From Casuarina equisetifolia (Eukaryota > Streptophyta > Magnoliopsida > Fagales > Casuarinaceae), in the NCBI GenBank assembly GCA_028551475.1, contig CM052360.1, forward strand, positions 2,220,501 to 2,284,500: 64,000 bases of DNA, read 5' to 3'. Positions within the stretch are counted from its first letter, which is position 1. Every line of letters starts with the position of its first letter. The notes beneath the pieces are model-generated. The model saw only the letters and a program-made list of their open reading frames with translations. It was not told the DNA's origin and made no database searches. This document shows, piece after piece, positions 1-14,674 of this stretch. A program made the translations under genes and the position numbers.

Positions 1-4025
<4,025 letters not shown>

Positions 4026-6534
4026 TTTATTTCCGTCTTTTGCACCGTAGGAATAAAAGTGTTCTCCTAACGTTTGTTGTCCAATACTAATGGATTGGAC
4101 CAAATGATTAGTACAATATGTCATGTGGTTACAAATATATGGGATAAAATAAGATTCTTTAAAGATTGTTATCATTTCTAATAAATACTTAAATCCTCTT
4201 CAAATTGTGGGTTTGCATCTTCTAATAGCTGGAGTCAATTAAACCCATTCCAATCCATCTTGTTGACCAAGCCGTACAGCCCTTGTTCTCCAATACCAAC
4301 CCAATATGGCAGGCAAAGTCATACCTGCTCGCATCATACCCGTTCACAGACACATGCTTCTGTATAGAATTCAAAAAACAAGAATTGACACCATCGAATC
4401 CAGTGAGGTACAATACTCAGGCCCTCTCTCTATATGACAGTTCCTAAGGCAGGACGCAGTTAAGCCATACCTCCAAGACGTTCCCGCATACGCAAGATCT
4501 CAATCCACTGTTATATGAAACCGTACTGATTGACTCCAAGGACTGAACCATGAGGGAGGAAGTGGGCTGGATGAATAGAATAATAAAAAGTAAGAGTTTT
4601 GGAACAATAATATTGAGTGTACCTCTAAAACTACAAATATATAACATTTGGAATGAAAGAAATAGAAAGAAATTTAGTAACAAAAGCATAGAAAGTACCT
4701 CCATGGTCGTTGATGTCATTTGTCTATAGGTAGAGCTGAGGAAGACTAGAAGCTCTAGGAACTTCAAATGGAGGGTTTTTCATCTTCAACATTCATCTCA
4801 CCTTCAATTTTAAAAATATCCTGTGATAGTCAAAGGTATATTACAAGGCCGTTAATGTTATTTGATTTATAGGTAGAACGGGAGAAGGCTAGAAGCTTTA
4901 ACAGCTTCAAATGGAGGGGTTTCGTCTTCGACACTCATCTAGTTCAAATTCAAAAATAACCTATAATAGTAGAACAATATATTACATGATCATTGATGTC
5001 ATTTTGTTTATAGGTAGAACAAGGGAATGGCTAGATAATGAAAGTGAATGGTTTACTATTGTTTTATACAAGCTTGAGAAGACAGAACTGTGAACTGTGT
5101 TTTTCAAAAACAGAATGGACGATGGAAAGATTGAGTTGAGTGAGAAAGAACACAAGAGCCTAACCTAATGGTTTTTGAATATCATTCAATAGGAAAAGCA
5201 CGAAAAAAACAGCAAACTAGAAGAACAAAAGCTAACAAGAGCATAAAAAAAACACTTAAAAGGAACTGTTCACGTTCTCTGTTTCTATACCAGAATAGAG
5301 ACGTGCAGCCAAACATAAACTGTTACAGTAATCTAAAACATGGAGGCAGCAGTTGTAAAACACTCCATCATCATGATTATAGGTGCTCTTCGTTCTTCAG
5401 TTGATGGAAATAAAAAGTGATCTACCTTTTGGCAGTAAAATCGTGAGTGTTCTCGTGCTTTTACTCTGCAGTTGATAGAAGGATGACAGCATATGCTTAC
5501 TCTTGTCACTAAGGGATACTGAACATTATTCAATAGCTCTTACAAATAGAACGATACGGTTATGCTTTTTGTTTTAGTCTTTTGAATGTCATATATTTGC
5601 ATCTTAAATACACAAATCGATTTATTTGTTAAAAAACAGTGTTATTAAAAAATAGTAAATTTGATGATTGAGATTGTTAAATATAAAAATTCTATAGTAA
5701 CTCTATGTAATGTATCATTGAAAGTGAAAAGAAAAAATAGAAGAAGATTCAATATTAAAAATCAAGAAAGACATAAGAAATAAGATTTCATCAATTATGG
5801 GTAAAGCCTATAAATCATAATAAATTTTGAAAACTTTTAAATGTAAGTTCTTGAGTCTAAATGATGATATTATAACTGAATAATTTTATATTTCTTTTAT
5901 AATATATAAAATTTAACATTTCACCCAAAAAAAAAAATAATGTTATCAGAAGTCTCACATGATTTAAATCTTATTTGAAATTTATATATAGAGAGAGAGA
6001 GAGAAATAATCTCTAAGAATGAGCTTGTGACTATTATTTATTTCCTATGTGTAAACGTGGATTAAATAGGAATTACATAAATACCAAAATTTTGAAGAAA
6101 AAAATTAAAGAAATATTTCTCATCTTATCTTGAAGATTTCATACACCTAAAAGTGATTAAAGAATTTTTCTTTTGCTTTTATGGCCTAATAAACTTGATT
6201 ATTATTCCTTTTTTTTATACTCACGACACAAGAAGGGAGAGGAGGTTTGAACCCTTAATTCTGTTAATATGCTAATTTTGTTGATTAGAATCAAGAAAGT
6301 AGTTCATGAAAGAACATCTCTATTTAGAAATATTAAATTCTCTCAAGCGAATATTTTATTATATTATAGCTAAAGAATTCCAATTTATATTTTTTCTTAA
6401 ATGAATTGTAATACTGAAATATACTTCCAAGTTTTTGTAATTTTTTATTCTTTGACAAATAAACTCACATATTCATAAAATAAAATAAAGAAGAATTTTT
6501 CTTTTGTTTTAGCCAAATTTGCCATGGTTAGTTT
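4026..6534. other. Intergenic region, no convincing gene
   Basis: AT-rich sequence with a ~142-bp tandem repeat (4700-5035). The minus strand over 4222-4767 has two short open frames that look somewhat coding-like (many Cys, mixed composition), but I do not recognise a family and the frames overlap the tandem repeat. A short GA tract lies near 5990-6004. Confidence 0.5.
4700..5035. repeat. ~142-bp tandem repeat, about 2.4 copies
   Basis: The marker ATAGGTAGA recurs at 4726, 4869 and 5010 (spacing 143 and 141). It is followed each time by a GGCTAGA- or GACTAGA-like segment and, in the first two copies, by CTTCAAATGGAGGG and ATATTAC. Confidence 0.85.
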
Positions 6535-6598
6535 CTTGAATAATTTACAAAAATAATGGGTTGTTATGTTGTTAAAAGTGCTGAAAGTAAAGAAAATG
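6535..6598 (+). pseudogene. DBR exon 3 tail relic
   Basis: The translated segment MGCYVVKSAESKEN matches the end of DBR exon 3 ([14 protein letters not shown]) and stops where the exon would end. No other exon remains next to it. The following ~350 bases also match the sequence after the exon 3 relic at 9800-9900, which makes this the left edge of a segmental duplication carrying the S-protein homolog genes. Confidence 0.8.
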
Positions 6599-7117
6599 TC
6601 TCACTCCATATGCATAACTACTTTGTTCTTTGGCCATTCATTGATTTGTGTGTTCTATCCTTTTCTATTCCATAGTCTTTAAAAACATAACTTAATTTTT
6701 GACTAATTTTAAGGGGTACACAATTTTTTTAACATAATATCAAATTATAATGAGATAATAGACATTTTAAATATAAGATGAAAGCTAAAGTTTGAAAGAT
6801 AACACATCTTACGAGAAAATGAATGTATTATTTTGGTCATTGTTTGTGAAAATATGTATTAATAATAATATGGATGCAAGTTTTACATTCGTAAATGTTA
6901 TTTACTTTTCTTTTACAATAAATTAAAATATGTACTTTAAAAAAGAAAAAGAAAAAGACTTTCTTTTTCTAACATTGTGGATTACTGCACCTCTTCTTTA
7001 AAGAAACTTAGAGAAAGTTGGGTTAAAGATGGTCAAATGTTGTTTTAAAACCTTGATGTGGGATTTTGGTGCTTGTCTCCTACAAACTCTTGGACACTAG
7101 CGTGAGCCATTAGAATA

Positions 7118-7400
7118 GATCTCAACAATTTTTAGCCACATGTAGGATATGCATCACCGGCCCGAGTATATAATACTAGATATGTATTGTCAAATTTACA
7201 TAATCCCAGTCAAATTTCACAAATAAAGATCATATATTTGTCAATGCCTCTTTGAAATGTCATTATAGTAGACCTCAACAGCTTTCAGCCACATGTAGTA
7301 TATCCACCACCTTCTCAAGTATTTTAATATTAGATATGCATTGCCAAAGTTAGACAATCCCAATCAAGTTCTACAAGTAACAATCATAAAATTAGACTTT
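7118..7400 (+). repeat. ~151-bp tandem duplication upstream of SPH-1
   Basis: Two diverged copies begin at CTCAACA (7121 and 7274). Each contains AGCCACATGTAG, a segment ending TAGATATG and CCCA(G/A)TCAA, and ends in a (A)CAA(A/G)TAA segment. Only copy A of the segmental duplication has it, so SPH-1 has a longer promoter-proximal region than SPH-2. Confidence 0.75.
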
Positions 7401-7512
7401 TAACTAATTTTCTAAATTTAATATAATTTCTATTCTTTCGGTGTCTTTGTGAAATGCCTCACAACAATTCTTTGATCGACATTGTATATCCATTTTCCTG
7501 CCTAAAGACCCC

Positions 7513-7520
7513 TTTATAAG
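7513..7520 (+). promoter_or_regulatory. Probable TATA box of SPH-1
   Basis: TTTATAAG lies about 80 bases before the SPH-1 start codon. It is conserved at 10832-10839 before SPH-2, with the same CC/TCC context just upstream. Confidence 0.55.
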
Positions 7521-7600
7521 GATTCATGATCCCCATGCAACACATTGCTTCGTCCAGTTTTACACCTCTAAAGAACTAACTGGAAAAGAAGGCTTCAAAC

Positions 7601-8011
7601 ATGGCCTTTTTCTCCAAACACGCTTCTTTCCTCGCGGTGCTTTTTCTTTTGCTTCATATTTCTGTTGAGGCTTACAAAAGGGCGCATGTTAGTATGAGGA
7701 ACGACTTAGACAATCGCCTGGACCTTGATCTAGCGTGCGAGTCATCGGAAGACACCGTCGGCTCCCATACGCTTGGTCCTGGAGCTGAGTACACATTCTC
7801 ATTCCGCCCGAAATATTTGGGGACAACGCGGTTCAACTGCGTCTTCAAATGGGTAAACGAAAGCCATTATTTCCCCATCTACCAAGAGAATAGAGACCGT
7901 AAAAGGTGTGCCATTTGTAAGTGGAGCATAAAACAGAAACAACCATGTACGATAAATTATTCTCATCAAGGGGCGTATGATATCTGCTACAGCTGGGATC
8001 AAGTGCTTTGA
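7601..8011 (+). CDS. S-protein homolog (plant self-incompatibility protein S1 family), SPH-1
   Basis: A 136-residue, intronless small secreted protein. Residues 1-24 form a hydrophobic signal peptide ending VEA before YKRAH. The mature part has the S1-family layout: a first Cys in LACESS, the GAEYTFSF strand, FNCVFKW, and a C-terminal Cys cluster (RCAICKW, QPC, DICYSWD), six mature cysteines in all. NES in the KWVNESHYF stretch is a potential N-glycosylation site. In poppy the family founder is a pistil ligand that triggers pollen rejection; most homologs in other plants have unknown roles. Paralog of 10935-11342 and part of the same segmental duplication. Family assignment is firm; function is not. 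Confidence 0.88.
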   Translation: MAFFSKHASFLAVLFLLLHISVEAYKRAHVSMRNDLDNRLDLDLACESSEDTVGSHTLGPGAEYTFSFRPKYLGTTRFNCVFKWVNESHYFPIYQENRDRKRCAICKWSIKQKQPCTINYSHQGAYDICYSWDQVL

Positions 8012-8224
8012 AGATGAAGTGTTTGGCAACATTTTGTTTCTGGCTAAGTAATCTAGTACACAAGATCAGTCTTTGGGTCGTCTTCAATAAGAGGCATCCC
8101 TTTTGAGTCCCTTTTTTTGTTTTATTTTAATCTTGTATAACGTCGGGTTATTTTGAATGATTGATGAAAGTTTCTTCTTGTTCATGACTATTAATAAAGT
8201 CATGAAACAAGCTTTATGTCCATC

Positions 8225-8300
8225 AACCTTTCCGATTTTACAACTTCAAAGAATTGGAAAAGAAAGTTTCAGACATGGCCCTTCGTCCCTTTTCCTTATT
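8225..8300 (+). pseudogene. 5' relic of a third S-protein homolog
   Basis: The stretch with CTTTCCGATTTTACAACTTC, followed by AATTGGAAAAGAAAG and an ATGGCCCTTC start, matches the 5' UTR and start codon of SPH-2 (10880-10950). Only the first few codons and a short hydrophobic-like stretch remain; the reading frame then stops matching the family. Confidence 0.65.
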
Positions 8301-8549
8301 TTTCTTTAACTGTTGGCGGGCCAGTCTAAGTTTCGTATCACCCACTTGACAAGCAATCAATAGTATCTTCTACTAGCTCCTATCGGCAATAAAAGGGTTT
8401 TACTGTTGTTTTGAATTGAGATATTTGAAAAACAAGGCCTGGGAGAACGCGACCGAAATGCACTCAAGGAGCCTAACACCGTCCACGCGGGACAAACACG
8501 CAATCAGATTTTACGGAGCTCAGCTAAATACAGCTAACATGATTACTGT

Positions 8550-8820
8550 ACAGATTTACGTGTTCTACACTAATAAACCACAGTTTTATAATAACTACTT
8601 GTATTATAAGTAGGATCGAACTCCTGTGAATTTTACATGCATTGTGTTTGCACGGCCCAAACCATCGTCTCATATGTTTGTCAAAAGTCATAAAATACGG
8701 TCAGTTTTTGAAAATGTAGGCTTTGATACCATTATTGGGTTTAATGAATTCAGATGAGTAAATTAAGTGGCAAATGAAGAGCAAATATACTGAAACAGAG
8801 AAGCAGAGAGAGAAGAAAAC
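8550..8820. repeat. ~271-bp duplicated block, copy 1
   Basis: Direct repeat of 13598-13870. Shared segments include ACAGATT(T/C)ACGTGTT, TAAACCACA, TCTCATATGTTTGTC and GGCTTTGATACCATTATTGG. The reverse complement of the last contains TGGTATCAAAG, resembling an LTR primer-binding site for initiator tRNA-Met, so this may be a retroelement edge. Confidence 0.8.
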
Positions 8821-9399
8821 CGGTTTACCCCTTCCGAGTCTCTTCTTTTATTCTTTTTCAATTCTCTTACTATTGAAAACTGTTCCACATCAGTTTTGAA
8901 TGCAGAATTTCTCAATTTTATTAATAGTGATATTCTTATTTTTTACAATATTTTCTAAGAAAATTAGTCTTATTTCTTATATGGTATCAAAATAGGTAAG
9001 AAAAATATAGCATAACTTTATGAGACCTAGATATTTTCTGTTCTTTTTACTTGGCATTCCTCCATTAACTCTTTTTCTTTTTTTTTCTTTTTATTGGTGA
9101 GGGTAGGTGCTTTGGAAATTGGAATCCTTCGTTCCAGTTGTAGGTTGAAGTTTTTCTTGATTATTTACGACTTAACCAATTTTTAGGTTCTCAAACTTGG
9201 GGATTAAAATTACTGCATAAAACTTTTGTTTGTAGGAAAAAGAAATCTCGAAGGATTGGCCTAGGGTTTTGGGAAGATCGTCTGATTTACTTATGTAATC
9301 TCAATCAGTATTCTTCTTATGGGCATCTGGTTTGCTTGAAAAATTGCAAATTATTGGGACATTCTTAGATTGGAAAATTACTGGGAAATAATTTTTATA

Positions 9400-9897
9400 T
9401 GCGGCGTGCTTGCTCATTTAAATTGATATTCTTTACATTTATGAGCTTGCAATGGTGATCTTCTCTTGCTGGAAACTCACGGCGACTAACTGGGTATATA
9501 GAGTGGCTACAGTAGTGGACTCTAGGCAACCTGACTTTAAGGTAGGCGACTTTGTTTGGGGTGGTACTGGATGGGGTGGTCAGAGGCACCGAAAGTTTGC
9601 AAAAAATCAGAACACTGATGTACCTTCTTGGTACGTTGATTGCCCATTCCAGGGAGTCTTGACTGATTTGAGGTTCAGAAGAAGATAGCTATGATTTGCT
9701 TCCGGTTGAGCCCCATAAGTAGTTCATTAATTGAATTTTTGCACTTCTGGACATCACGTTTAGTTCACGTTGTTAGCCTGGGTGAAATAGTTTGGAGAAT
9801 GACTATTTATTCTGGTTTCTATGAAGTTTGTACTTATAATGAAGGAGAATATGTCTTTTTTTTCCGCTGCATTGGATTGTTATGTTGTAGGAAGTAT
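9400..9897 (+). pseudogene. DBR pseudogene relic (intron 1 end, exon 2, exon 3)
   Basis: The stretch 9400-9480 matches the end of DBR-C intron 1 (GGAAACTCAC). An exon 2 relic follows at about 9481-9650 (PDFKVGDFVWGGTGW and NTDVPSWY segments); its acceptor is CGG instead of CAG and WEEYSL is lost. An exon 3 relic at about 9798-9897 has lost its middle, including the AxxGxxG motif, and runs into a stop soon after CYVVGS-like codons. Exons 1, 4 and 5 are absent. Not functional. Confidence 0.85.
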
Positions 9898-10831
9898 TAA
9901 AAGTTAATAAAAGATATAATTTCATTTGCATATCTACTTTGTTCTTTCACTTTCATTGATTTGTGTGTTCTATTTATATCTATGCCATAGTCTTTAAAAA
10001 CATAACTTAATTTAGATTAATTTTAAGGAGTAAACAATATTCTTAATACAACATCTAATATTAAAGAGGTAATAAACTTTTTTAATATAGAATTAAAACT
10101 CAAGTTTGAAAAACAATGTAACTTACATGAAAATGAATGTATTATTTTCATCATTGAAACTGAAAATATACATAAATTATTATGTTGAACATGTTTTTCA
10201 TTTATAAATGTTATTTTCTATTTTTTTAAAAAAATTGAGAGATATACTGTGAAAGAGAAAATACAGATCTTTTTTTCTAATATTTTGAATCACTATGCAT
10301 ACTCTTCTTTATAGAAACTTTAAAACACTTGGGCTAAAGATGGCCAAATGCTGGTTTAAAAATCTTGTTTGAGATCTTGGATCTTATCTCCTCAAAACTC
10401 AAGGATAAAAGAATGAGCCATTAAAATAGATCTTATTCAAGTAAGACCATGAAAAAGTCTTTCTCTAGGTAGACTTAACCATAAACATTGATGGCCGATG
10501 CCCAATCTTATATTCAGATCATTCCGATTAACCTTTTAGTCACATTTCAGATATCTAAAATTTAACACTCCATAAATATCACCAAAAGATTTGTGACTAT
10601 AAATTTCAATCAATCAAGTTTCACAAATAATAATTACTAATTTAGATTTGTAACTAATTCTCTACATTTAGTATAATTTCTATTTCCCCAAATAAAAATT
10701 ACAAATTTAAATTTGTAACTAATTTTCTAAATTTACTACAACTTGTATTCTTTGAACACCATTTTGAAAGCTCTCACAATGTTTCTTTAATTAGCATTGT
10801 TTTATCATGCGAACTCCTATTGAAAGATCCC

Positions 10832-10839
10832 TTTATAAG
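10832..10839 (+). promoter_or_regulatory. Probable TATA box of SPH-2
   Basis: TTTATAAG about 95 bases before the start codon, at the position matching the SPH-1 element. Confidence 0.55.
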
Positions 10840-10934
10840 CACATTCCATGTCCCCGTGATAGCCGTGAAACACGTTTCATCGAGAATCTTTCCAGTTTTA
10901 TACCTTCGAAGAACTGGAAAAGAAAGCTTTAGAC

Positions 10935-11342
10935 ATGGCTCTTTTCCCCAAACACATTTGTTCCCTTGTAGCGCTTCTTCTTTTGCTTCATATTTTTGTT
11001 AGGTGTGAGGCTTATAAAAAAACGCATGTAATTGTGAGGAACAACCTAGAAGGTGGTCAGAACCTCATTGCAAGATGTGCCTCGTCGGAGAACGTCATCG
11101 GCGACCAGAATTTGACCAAGGGAGCTGAGTTTCAATTCTCGTTCAACCCGAACTTTTGGGGTACAACAGTGTTCAATTGCCTCATGAAATGGCAAAACGA
11201 AAGTCATTATTTCCCCATCTACAAACAGAACAGGGACCGTAAAAAATGTGCCATTTGCAAGTGGAGCATTAGACAGATACAACCATGTATGATAGATTAT
11301 GATAATAACGAGGAGTATGATATCTGCTACGAGTGGGATTAA
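10935..11342 (+). CDS. S-protein homolog (plant self-incompatibility protein S1 family), SPH-2
   Basis: A 135-residue, intronless secreted protein. The signal peptide covers about residues 1-27 (leucine-rich core, ending RCEA before YKKTH). The mature domain has the first Cys in IARCASS, then GAEFQFSF, FNCLMKW, NESHYFPIY (potential N-glycosylation), KKCAICKW, QPC and DICYEWD at the very end. The six mature-domain cysteines match SPH-1. The N-terminal and beta-strand regions differ from SPH-1 much more than the block from NESHYF to CAICKW, which is nearly identical. Family certain, biological role unknown. Confidence 0.88.
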   Translation: MALFPKHICSLVALLLLLHIFVRCEAYKKTHVIVRNNLEGGQNLIARCASSENVIGDQNLTKGAEFQFSFNPNFWGTTVFNCLMKWQNESHYFPIYKQNRDRKKCAICKWSIRQIQPCMIDYDNNEEYDICYEWD

Positions 11343-12608
11343 CAACTTCCAAGATTAATTTTTTGGATTAACAAGGTAATGCACTTCACAAATAATTATA
11401 TAGGATTTGTCCCTAGTTGGACTTCAATGAGAGGGATCTCTTTTTAGTTGTTTTCTTTTGGGTTTTTTGTCTTGTACTATGTTAAGTTATTTTGAATGAT
11501 TAATAATTTTTTTTCTTAATTATAACTATTAATAAGCCCATTTCTTTTCTTATAATTTATAGGAGGGAGGGATACCTCCACATATAAAAAGCACAACAAA
11601 TTAGTATATTGATAATGTAATGTTTACACCAAAATTTCAACCAGAATATTTCATTTCATGTGTCATTTACACCTTAGATAGTTTTGGCCTTTCATTTTTT
11701 TTTAAGATACATAAATAGTCAATGTAAGCTTAATTATAGAAATTGAGAATATGTAGTGAATGTTATAAAAGCTTCGTACAAAAAAATGCTTAGTTGCCAT
11801 GGCCAAATTACATATTCATTTTATATTTTTTTAGTGGTAGAATGTTAAAAAATATTTTTAGGATGACATTTATGTTATTCTCCAGCTATCATCAGTTCTT
11901 TAGTTTGAAAAAAGATAAAAATAATAAACAAATAAATTATTACCCTACATACAATTGAAAAGATAACAATATTATCTATAATACCTACGAGAGTTCAAAG
12001 TATATTGTAAAGATAAAATAAAATAAAAATATATTGCTTTGCCTTCTAATTATTACAAAGATACAATATTAATTTAATCATCCCAATTAAATTTTCAAGA
12101 AAAGAGTTTTTGAGACACCAACTTTAACACAAGGTAAATATTAGTCACTAACCCACTTTGCCATCAATCTCCATAGTGTTTAATGGGAAAGAAATAAAGT
12201 TAATTCTAAATCTTGGAATATCTTTTGTTGCATGTCTTTTCCCATCACATCAAGCATTTAACAATTAAAACATATTGCTACAACATATTTATGACTCTAA
12301 ATTCCATTTAATCAAGTCCACAATCCAATATTCCAATGGTTGGCTACTTGTCACTCGAGACCTAGGTCCTGCACTTAAACACAGCACACCTCAAACCCTT
12401 TATACCTAATAAAATAAAAGTCTACAAATAATGATTACCAATTTAGATTTATAACTAAATTAATTTGCATTGTTGTGACATCAATGTGTGTTGCCTAGAA
12501 ACTTCTTTGTGTGCAGATTCCTTTGGTCGTATATTGGTACTTTTATGTTTGTTTTCACTCAGCAATGACATAACTTCAACCTCCCATCTGGTTGGTCTCT
12601 TATTCTAG
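11343..12608. other. Intergenic, AT-rich
   Basis: After the 3' flank of SPH-2 (to about 11545) I see only AT-rich sequence without coding character. The last ~100 bases resemble the end of a DBR intron 2 leading into the exon 3 relic. Confidence 0.5.
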
Positions 12609-13218
12609 GCATTACTGGATTCATTGCTTTTGCTGATTTCTATGAAATCTGTTCTCCTAAGAAAAGACAATATGTCTTCATTTCTGCAACAGCTGGTGCA
12701 GTTAGTCAACTTGTTGGGCAATTGACAAGATTGATGGGTTGCTATGTTGTTGGAATCGTCATAAATAAGGAAAGGTGTATCATCTCTTTTTTCATGCTTT
12801 AGGATTTAAGCCTAATGTTCTTTATGTGAGAGTTGCTATCTTCAACGTTTCATTTGGCTTTTGGCAAAGTCACAGTTATCAAAGCCACTACATGGCACTC
12901 TCAAAACAATAAATATAAATTCAAACATGAATCTTCTCTTTTTTACTTTTGTCGACATGAATTCCTTTTTCAAGATTTTGTCCCTATATTCTTGTTAGAG
13001 TTGTTGCTAACTCAAGATTTGAATTTCTTTAGAAAGGACTGCTTAGGTCAGTCATTACTCCATTAGAAATTTCAATATCTTTCTTCCCCCCCCTTCCCCC
13101 CCCCCCGCCCCCCCTTTTTTTTCCCTGCAGTATCCAGGTAGATCGACTAAAGAACAAGTTTGGATTTGGCGAGGCTTTTAACTATATGGAAGAAAATGAC
13201 TTCGATGCTGCTTTAAAG
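12609..13218 (+). pseudogene. DBR pseudogene, exons 3 and 4 only
   Basis: Exon 3 (from 12609) follows a TAG acceptor and stays open, but the cofactor-binding AxxGxxG has become AGAVSQ (Gly to Ser), the normal MPGLTAY-type start is ITGFIAF, and the SAGSKEK end is replaced. Exon 4 (13138-13218) has good coding similarity (FGFGEAFNYMEENDFDAALK) but is two bases short of the usual 83, which would break the frame. Exons 1, 2 and 5 are missing. A C-rich tract (about 13086-13114) sits in the remaining intron. Closest by eye to DBR-B. Confidence 0.85.
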
Positions 13219-13504
13219 GTCAAAATATGTACTTATAGCACGAAACGATTAATTGTTTCTCTAAAGCTTTAAGGAACCATTGGATATCACATGCAGATAA
13301 AGTTCTTCGTTTCTGAATCATGTACAAGTAGTTATTTACATGTGTCTATATATATGCTTACATATATATTTGTCATGAATGAACAGCGGTAGACCATGGA
13401 AAACATGTTCCAGATCGTCAAAAATGATACTCAAAGTTACTAAACAGGCAAATCGATCAAGATTTCTGACTCAGTTCTTTTTGTCCAGTTTCACATTCTT
13501 TGCT

Positions 13505-13575
13505 GGACCACTAACGAGAATCCTTCTCTTCCAATTCTTTGAAGGTGTAAAACTGGAAAGATTCGTGGATGTTGC
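13505..13575 (-). pseudogene. S-protein homolog 5' flank relic, inverted
   Basis: Read on the minus strand, this matches the SPH 5' UTR region: an AATCTTTCCAGTTTTACACC segment followed by CAAAGAATTGGAA. No SPH coding sequence follows, so it is an inverted scrap of the SPH duplication. Confidence 0.6.
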
Positions 13576-13597
13576 GGACCTAAGTGTGTTGAATTAT

Positions 13598-13870
13598 ACA
13601 GATTCACGTGTTTTACACTCATAAACCACAATTTCCTGATAACTACTTTTATTATAAGTACGATAGAATTCCCGTAATGTTTACACTCATTTGTGTTTGA
13701 ACGGTCCAACTCATTGTCTCATATGTTTGTCTGAAGTCATTTAAGATACGCTCAGTTTTTGAAAAAGAAGGCTTTGATACCATTATTGGGTTTGATGAGT
13801 TTAGATGAGTAAATTAATTGGCAACTGAAGAGCAAATAATCTGAAACAGAGGAGCAGAGAAAGCAGAAAC
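13598..13870. repeat. ~271-bp duplicated block, copy 2
   Basis: Direct repeat of 8550-8820, with the same GGCTTTGATACCATTATTGG segment. In both places an SPH relic lies nearby, but on opposite strands. Confidence 0.8.
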
Positions 13871-14521
13871 GGTGGCAGAAAAAGGTAGAAACTGCAACCG
13901 TCTGCCAACTAGGGAGATAATCTTACCCAATGTAGTTTTTGACTTAAACGATGATATTGTAATTATTCAATCTTATATTTCCTTTAGTTATATATACGAA
14001 GAAGGCGCAATACCAGAGCAGCTGCACAGAATTACTTCTGATTCGTTAAGGGTTTTGGCGGTTGGCAGAAGATGGCGAGAATAAAGTAGGGGTAGCCCTC
14101 CTATGTAAGGTAGTATCCTATGTATAGTTCCTTGGTTCAGCCTATGGTGATCACAGTTGGAAGGAAAAGGTTATAGCTATCCTTATAAACCTTACAGGAA
14201 AAGCAGAATTTTGCCCCCAAACTGATAAGGTTTTCAATTATTATGGGGGTCGTCGTGGCCATGATGAAGTGATGGTCAGGAAAACTTTTGTCAATATTAT
14301 CCGTCTTGTTAACAAGCTCTTGAGTGGTAAAGTGATTCCCAAAACATTCCACATTCCCACAGGAGAGACACTCAATGTCTTTGAACAACTAGTAAAACGA
14401 AAGGGGCTGCTCATAGGCCGAATTTTTTCCCACCGGGTTAGACCACCGGAGGGGACAGCTAGGAAGAGAGAAAAGAAAGAAAGAAAGAAAAGTGGAAATG
14501 AGAGAAGGGAAAGGAAAAATG

Positions 14522-14674
14522 GGAGAATTGGACTGGTCCCATATGGATTCCACTAAGTCTAAAGTGCTCATTCTGAACTATTCAAGGGAATATATGTTGC
14601 CTCCCTTCATTGATAACATACCAAAACTTAGGGCTCTGATAATTATCAGTTATGGTACATCAAATGCAGTACTT
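14522..14674 (+). pseudogene. NLR fragment resembling ADR1/NRG1-type (RPW8-NLR) linker/LRR start
   Basis: An open stretch reads [17 protein letters not shown] followed by MLPPFIDNIPKLRALIII and YGTSNA. This is the characteristic segment between the NB-ARC and LRR of RPW8-class helper NLRs (P-x-VEVLILNF, LPPFI, MPKLRAL). Upstream is a purine-rich run (14460-14520) with no NB-ARC motifs, and downstream the similarity is lost after about 14674. No P-loop, GLPL or MHD was found. An isolated relic, not a gene. Confidence 0.65.

Larger units (their letters stand above)
6535..8210 (+). repeat. Segmental duplication, copy A (DBR relic + S-protein homolog)
   Basis: Collinear with 9868-11545. Matching blocks: the DBR exon 3 tail, the CATAGTCTTTAAAAACATAA segment (about 6673 and 9987), the GGTCAAATG/GGCCAAATG block (about 7030 and 10339), the TATA-proximal promoter, the SPH coding sequence and the 3' flank ending in TTATTTTGAATGATT. 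Copy A also holds a promoter repeat that copy B lacks. Confidence 0.85.
9868..11545 (+). repeat. Segmental duplication, copy B (DBR relic + S-protein homolog)
   Basis: Collinear with 6535-8210, offset by about 3.3 kb. It starts in the tail of a DBR exon 3 relic and ends past SPH-2. It lacks the promoter repeat of copy A. Confidence 0.85.

Noticed and set aside
14137..14556. Overlapping open frames on both strands before the NLR relic
   Set aside because: No recognisable motif; the + frame runs into a purine-rich low-complexity run. Not enough to call a gene.
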